DNA from: Clostridiales bacterium
Lineage (GTDB): Bacteria; Bacillota_A; Clostridia; Lachnospirales; Lachnospiraceae
DNA: 14,753 nt
Assembly: GCA_030154385.1 (NCBI GenBank)
Contig: JASKJZ010000021.1
Coordinates: 1-14,753 of the forward strand
Direction: 5' to 3'
Under the pieces are notes generated by a model, which was not told the origin of the DNA, ran no database searches, and saw nothing but the letters and a program-made list of their open reading frames with translations. Both the position numbers and the translations under genes were made by a program. Numbering within the stretch: position 1 is the stretch's first letter; the number at the start of each line of letters is the position of its first letter. Shown piece by piece: positions 12,258-14,753 of this stretch.

Positions 12258-13814
12258 ATGAATATTGAAATGCTTATAGAATCTAAAAATTCAAATAATA
12301 ACTATATAAATATTGAAATATCAAAAGATACTCAAATATCAGCATGTAGTCTCCTTCGTGAGGGACAGACGGAATATGAACAAGATGTATTATACTTTGG
12401 TGCAATTTCACAAATAATAAATCAAGAGAACCAACCCAAAAATCTTGTCTGGTGGCAAGAGCAGGACACGGGGAATGACCGCGTAGACAATGGTTTTTAT
12501 GACAGAATTTTATCAACAAATTGGATACAGATTGCGAAAGATGATTGGCTTGATATCTATAATCAATTAAATGATAAGTGTATAAGGCGACTTAAAAATG
12601 AAAATGATTATGCGCAAATGATACAAATGACATTGCAGGGGGAGCCTCTTTTTGCAATATTGGACTTTGCGTATTCGAAATTAAAAAATGAAATTGTTGT
12701 CATTGATGTCAGTGGAAAGCTGCTGGGACATACGAGTATTTTTGATATTCCAGATGTGTTATGGATGACCAGTATTCAGAAAGGATATTGCTCCTATGAA
12801 TTTATGGAACATATCAAGTCGGAGCGGTTTAAAAAGCAAAGACCGGTGACGGATGTTGCCTTTCTTTCGGAATGTTATCAAGATCATCTCATCTATCTAT
12901 CCAGTAAGATTATTTTAGATGGACAATTAGTGGGATATGTCTTTATGATCCAAAACAAAGAACCCTTTCAGCCAAATTGTTACGAAATGCTACCCTATGT
13001 CAGTCGAACCGCGGGATATTACATAAAGCATCGATATGGTGGAAAAGCAGAACCCTTTCATATTTACGACAGCGTTTTAACCGATGTACTGGCAGGTATG
13101 TCACCACGACATATCGCTGCCCGAATTCAAATTGGAGAAATTAAATTTCCAGATAAAATGTGTGTGCTTGTTATCAAACCAGCTTATTATCGGTCTGAGA
13201 GAGAAATAAAAAAGGATTTGACCCACCAACTTGTCACTCTTTTTCAATCAGTGCCGTATGTTTATTATGAAGAAAGTCTTGTTTTTATCGTGCCCGTAGA
13301 TGATACCTTGAATTTACCAAATAAAAGCAGACAGGCATTGGTGCAGCTAGCCCAAAGGGAACACCTAAAGATTGGAAAGAGCAATGGTTTTAGTGAAGTG
13401 ATTCGTCTTAAGCAGTATTACGAAGAAGCATGTGAGGCTTTAAAGGCGGCAAAAGAATTCAATCTCAATGGTGATTTTATTGATTTTCAATCGGTTGTTT
13501 TTTATAGCTTGCTCAACAAGTTACCAGTAGAAATCAATCTTATGAAATACGTCCATCCTGCACTAAGATTGCTCAAACAATATGACGATGCCAACGGTAC
13601 ACATTTATATGAAACCCTTAAGGTCTATGCTAAAACTGGGTTTAACCAGAAAGAAACAGCGGATCAGATGTTTTTGCACCGCAATACACTCAACTATCGT
13701 ATGAAGCGAATTGATGAAATTGCAGGATTGGACTTAAAAAATCCGGAGAGCTTATTTCATTTGATGCTGGCTTATTTTATTGACGACTATTTGAGCATCA
13801 AATCATATCCCTAA
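12258..13814 (+). CDS. PucR/CdaR-type transcriptional regulator
   Basis: 518 residues. The C-terminus (about 450-512) is the PucR-type helix-turn-helix: KTGFNQKETADQMFLHRNTL followed by NYRMKRIDEIAGLDL, with the HRNTLNYRMKRI core typical of this class. Before it, about 275-415 resembles the CdaR GGDEF-like domain. The N-terminal half (about 1-265) includes a GAF/PAS-like stretch (VVIDVSGKLLGHT, LSSKIILDGQLVGYVFMI) that probably senses a ligand. GAGGTG 5 nt before the ATG supports the start. The family usually activates a neighbouring catabolic gene set when its substrate is present, so the divergent flavoprotein-SDR operon is its likely target. Ligand unknown. Confidence 0.87.
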   Translation: MNIEMLIESKNSNNNYINIEISKDTQISACSLLREGQTEYEQDVLYFGAISQIINQENQPKNLVWWQEQDTGNDRVDNGFYDRILSTNWIQIAKDDWLDIYNQLNDKCIRRLKNENDYAQMIQMTLQGEPLFAILDFAYSKLKNEIVVIDVSGKLLGHTSIFDIPDVLWMTSIQKGYCSYEFMEHIKSERFKKQRPVTDVAFLSECYQDHLIYLSSKIILDGQLVGYVFMIQNKEPFQPNCYEMLPYVSRTAGYYIKHRYGGKAEPFHIYDSVLTDVLAGMSPRHIAARIQIGEIKFPDKMCVLVIKPAYYRSEREIKKDLTHQLVTLFQSVPYVYYEESLVFIVPVDDTLNLPNKSRQALVQLAQREHLKIGKSNGFSEVIRLKQYYEEACEALKAAKEFNLNGDFIDFQSVVFYSLLNKLPVEINLMKYVHPALRLLKQYDDANGTHLYETLKVYAKTGFNQKETADQMFLHRNTLNYRMKRIDEIAGLDLKNPESLFHLMLAYFIDDYLSIKSYP

Positions 13815-13882
13815 GAGAGGTCCATAGAATAGAAGTGAATTGTAGCAGTTATTCGATTGCTCTAATGACTGAAGTATGAGCT

Positions 13883-13912
13883 TTGACAGACAAGCGGGGT
13901 ATCGTTTATAAT
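13883..13912 (+). promoter_or_regulatory. Predicted promoter of the sensor-like gene
   Basis: A perfect TTGACA (13883-13888) and a perfect TATAAT (13907-13912) are separated by 18 nt, about 39 nt before the ATG at 13951. Confidence 0.7.
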
Positions 13913-13950
13913 AAGGCAAAGAACACGCAGGAAGGGGTTTCCTAGTTGTA

Positions 13951-14753
13951 ATGAAAGAAAATACGAAGAAAAAAGAAAAACGAGAGTATTCTTTAAAAAA
14001 GAAGGTTCTTGTTATATTAATGGGAAGCACAGTACCAATTGTGTTGTTTCTGATATTTTTCAACTGGTTTGTATTGCTGGAAATGAATAATCGAATTGCG
14101 GAAGCCAGCAGGAATGCACTGTTTATACAATGTCAGAATATGGAGCGGAACATGGCGGGTATTGAAATGGCATTGCTCCGCATCACGGCAGAAGAAGCAG
14201 CATTTCAAAAGCTTGCATATAGTCCATCCAATGAATATGATAATTATGTAAATGAATACGATACTAGCCTGAATTTAAAAAAGGCGATGTATCCATACGA
14301 TGATTGGTGGGCGAGCATGGTTATTTCCGTGCCCAAAGACGTTTACCGGATTCTATATAATACGGGCAGCAATTCGAATATAGAAAGCCCGAAAATATTT
14401 TATGAAATCAAGGATATGGCCATAAAAGGTAACCTGAAAAAGGTTAGTAAGTGGTATCCCATTAAGGTAGGTAAGGATTCCTATCTCATAAGAGTACTTG
14501 GTTATAAGGATACGTATGTTGTAAGTATCATTGACTTAAAGAATGTTCTGTTAATGCAGGACAATGAAGAAGATAATCGGACAATTACGATGTTCTATGA
14601 TGAAGAAAAGATTTATGCAAATGTGGATTTTGTTGCATTGGATAACCTTCAGAAAAAGAAGAATTACAGCTTTGTTCGCATTGACGGAGAAAATTATATG
14701 CTCATTAGTTCAAAGCTTGAGAATAGTAACTTAGAGGTGGCTTATATATCACC
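13951..14753 (+). CDS. Membrane protein, probable sensor part of a histidine kinase (runs off the right edge)
   Basis: 267 residues are visible. A basic cytoplasmic start (residues 1-18, many Lys) is followed by one membrane segment (about 19-43) and then a long extracytoplasmic region open to the window edge. That region begins with a probable helix (MNNRIAEASRNALFIQCQNM) and continues with mixed alpha/beta sequence ending in SFVRIDGENYMLISSKLE. This layout fits the Cache-like sensor domain of YesM/LytS-type histidine kinases in clostridia. Neither the second membrane segment nor HAMP and kinase domains are inside the window, so a chemoreceptor or diguanylate cyclase sensor is not excluded. 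The nearest purine-rich site (AGGAAGGGG) is 13 nt before the ATG, in a small hairpin. Confidence 0.6.
   Translation, partial: MKENTKKKEKREYSLKKKVLVILMGSTVPIVLFLIFFNWFVLLEMNNRIAEASRNALFIQCQNMERNMAGIEMALLRITAEEAAFQKLAYSPSNEYDNYVNEYDTSLNLKKAMYPYDDWWASMVISVPKDVYRILYNTGSNSNIESPKIFYEIKDMAIKGNLKKVSKWYPIKVGKDSYLIRVLGYKDTYVVSIIDLKNVLLMQDNEEDNRTITMFYDEEKIYANVDFVALDNLQKKKNYSFVRIDGENYMLISSKLENSNLEVAYIS

Overview
The window looks like a chromosomal segment of a low-GC, Gram-positive anaerobe, most likely a gut-type clostridium of the Lachnospiraceae kind. The evidence is the AT-rich codon use, the strong AGGAGG-type ribosome binding sites, the TTGACA/TATAAT-like promoters, and the gene content: a 3H-domain NiaR repressor, a ferredoxin-type aldo/keto reductase, a flavin/Fe-S old-yellow-enzyme and a PucR-type regulator. 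No phage, IS or CRISPR sequence was recognised.

Left part (1-3862): a truncated lysA (minus strand) and a LysR-family regulator face away from each other across overlapping promoters, the classical lysR/lysA layout. Next come three minus-strand units: a small acidic membrane-anchored protein, a secreted protein with four Ig-like (BIG_2-type) repeats, and a NiaR-like niacin/NAD repressor. A perfect 15-bp inverted repeat brackets the Ig-protein gene. One copy lies at its predicted transcription start and the other 6 nt past its stop codon.

Centre (3931-8183): a plus-strand operon of aldo/keto reductase with a 2x[4Fe-4S] tail, an NhaC-family Na+/H+ antiporter, and an NSS (SNF) sodium:amino-acid symporter whose start overlaps the antiporter gene. 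A tRNA-Trp gene with its own promoter and terminator follows. A 12-bp perfect dyad sits right between that promoter and the tRNA.

Most interesting region (8218-9258): a GNAT acetyltransferase gene lies behind what reads as a complete transcription attenuator: promoter, a 20-codon leader ORF, an anti-antiterminator hairpin, a 13-bp antiterminator pairing, and a strong intrinsic terminator. The two alternative folds exclude each other, so the gene is probably switched on when ribosomes stall on the leader. A decayed fragment of a metallo-beta-lactamase-fold gene overlaps the end of the GNAT gene.

Right part (9296-14753): a minus-strand two-gene operon encodes an old-yellow-enzyme/2,4-dienoyl-CoA-reductase-like flavoprotein and an SDR dehydrogenase. 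It is divergent from a PucR/CdaR-type regulator, with an operator-like dyad in between. This is probably a regulated pathway for reducing an unsaturated ketone or acid of unknown identity. The window ends inside a membrane protein that resembles the sensor part of a YesM/LytS-type histidine kinase.
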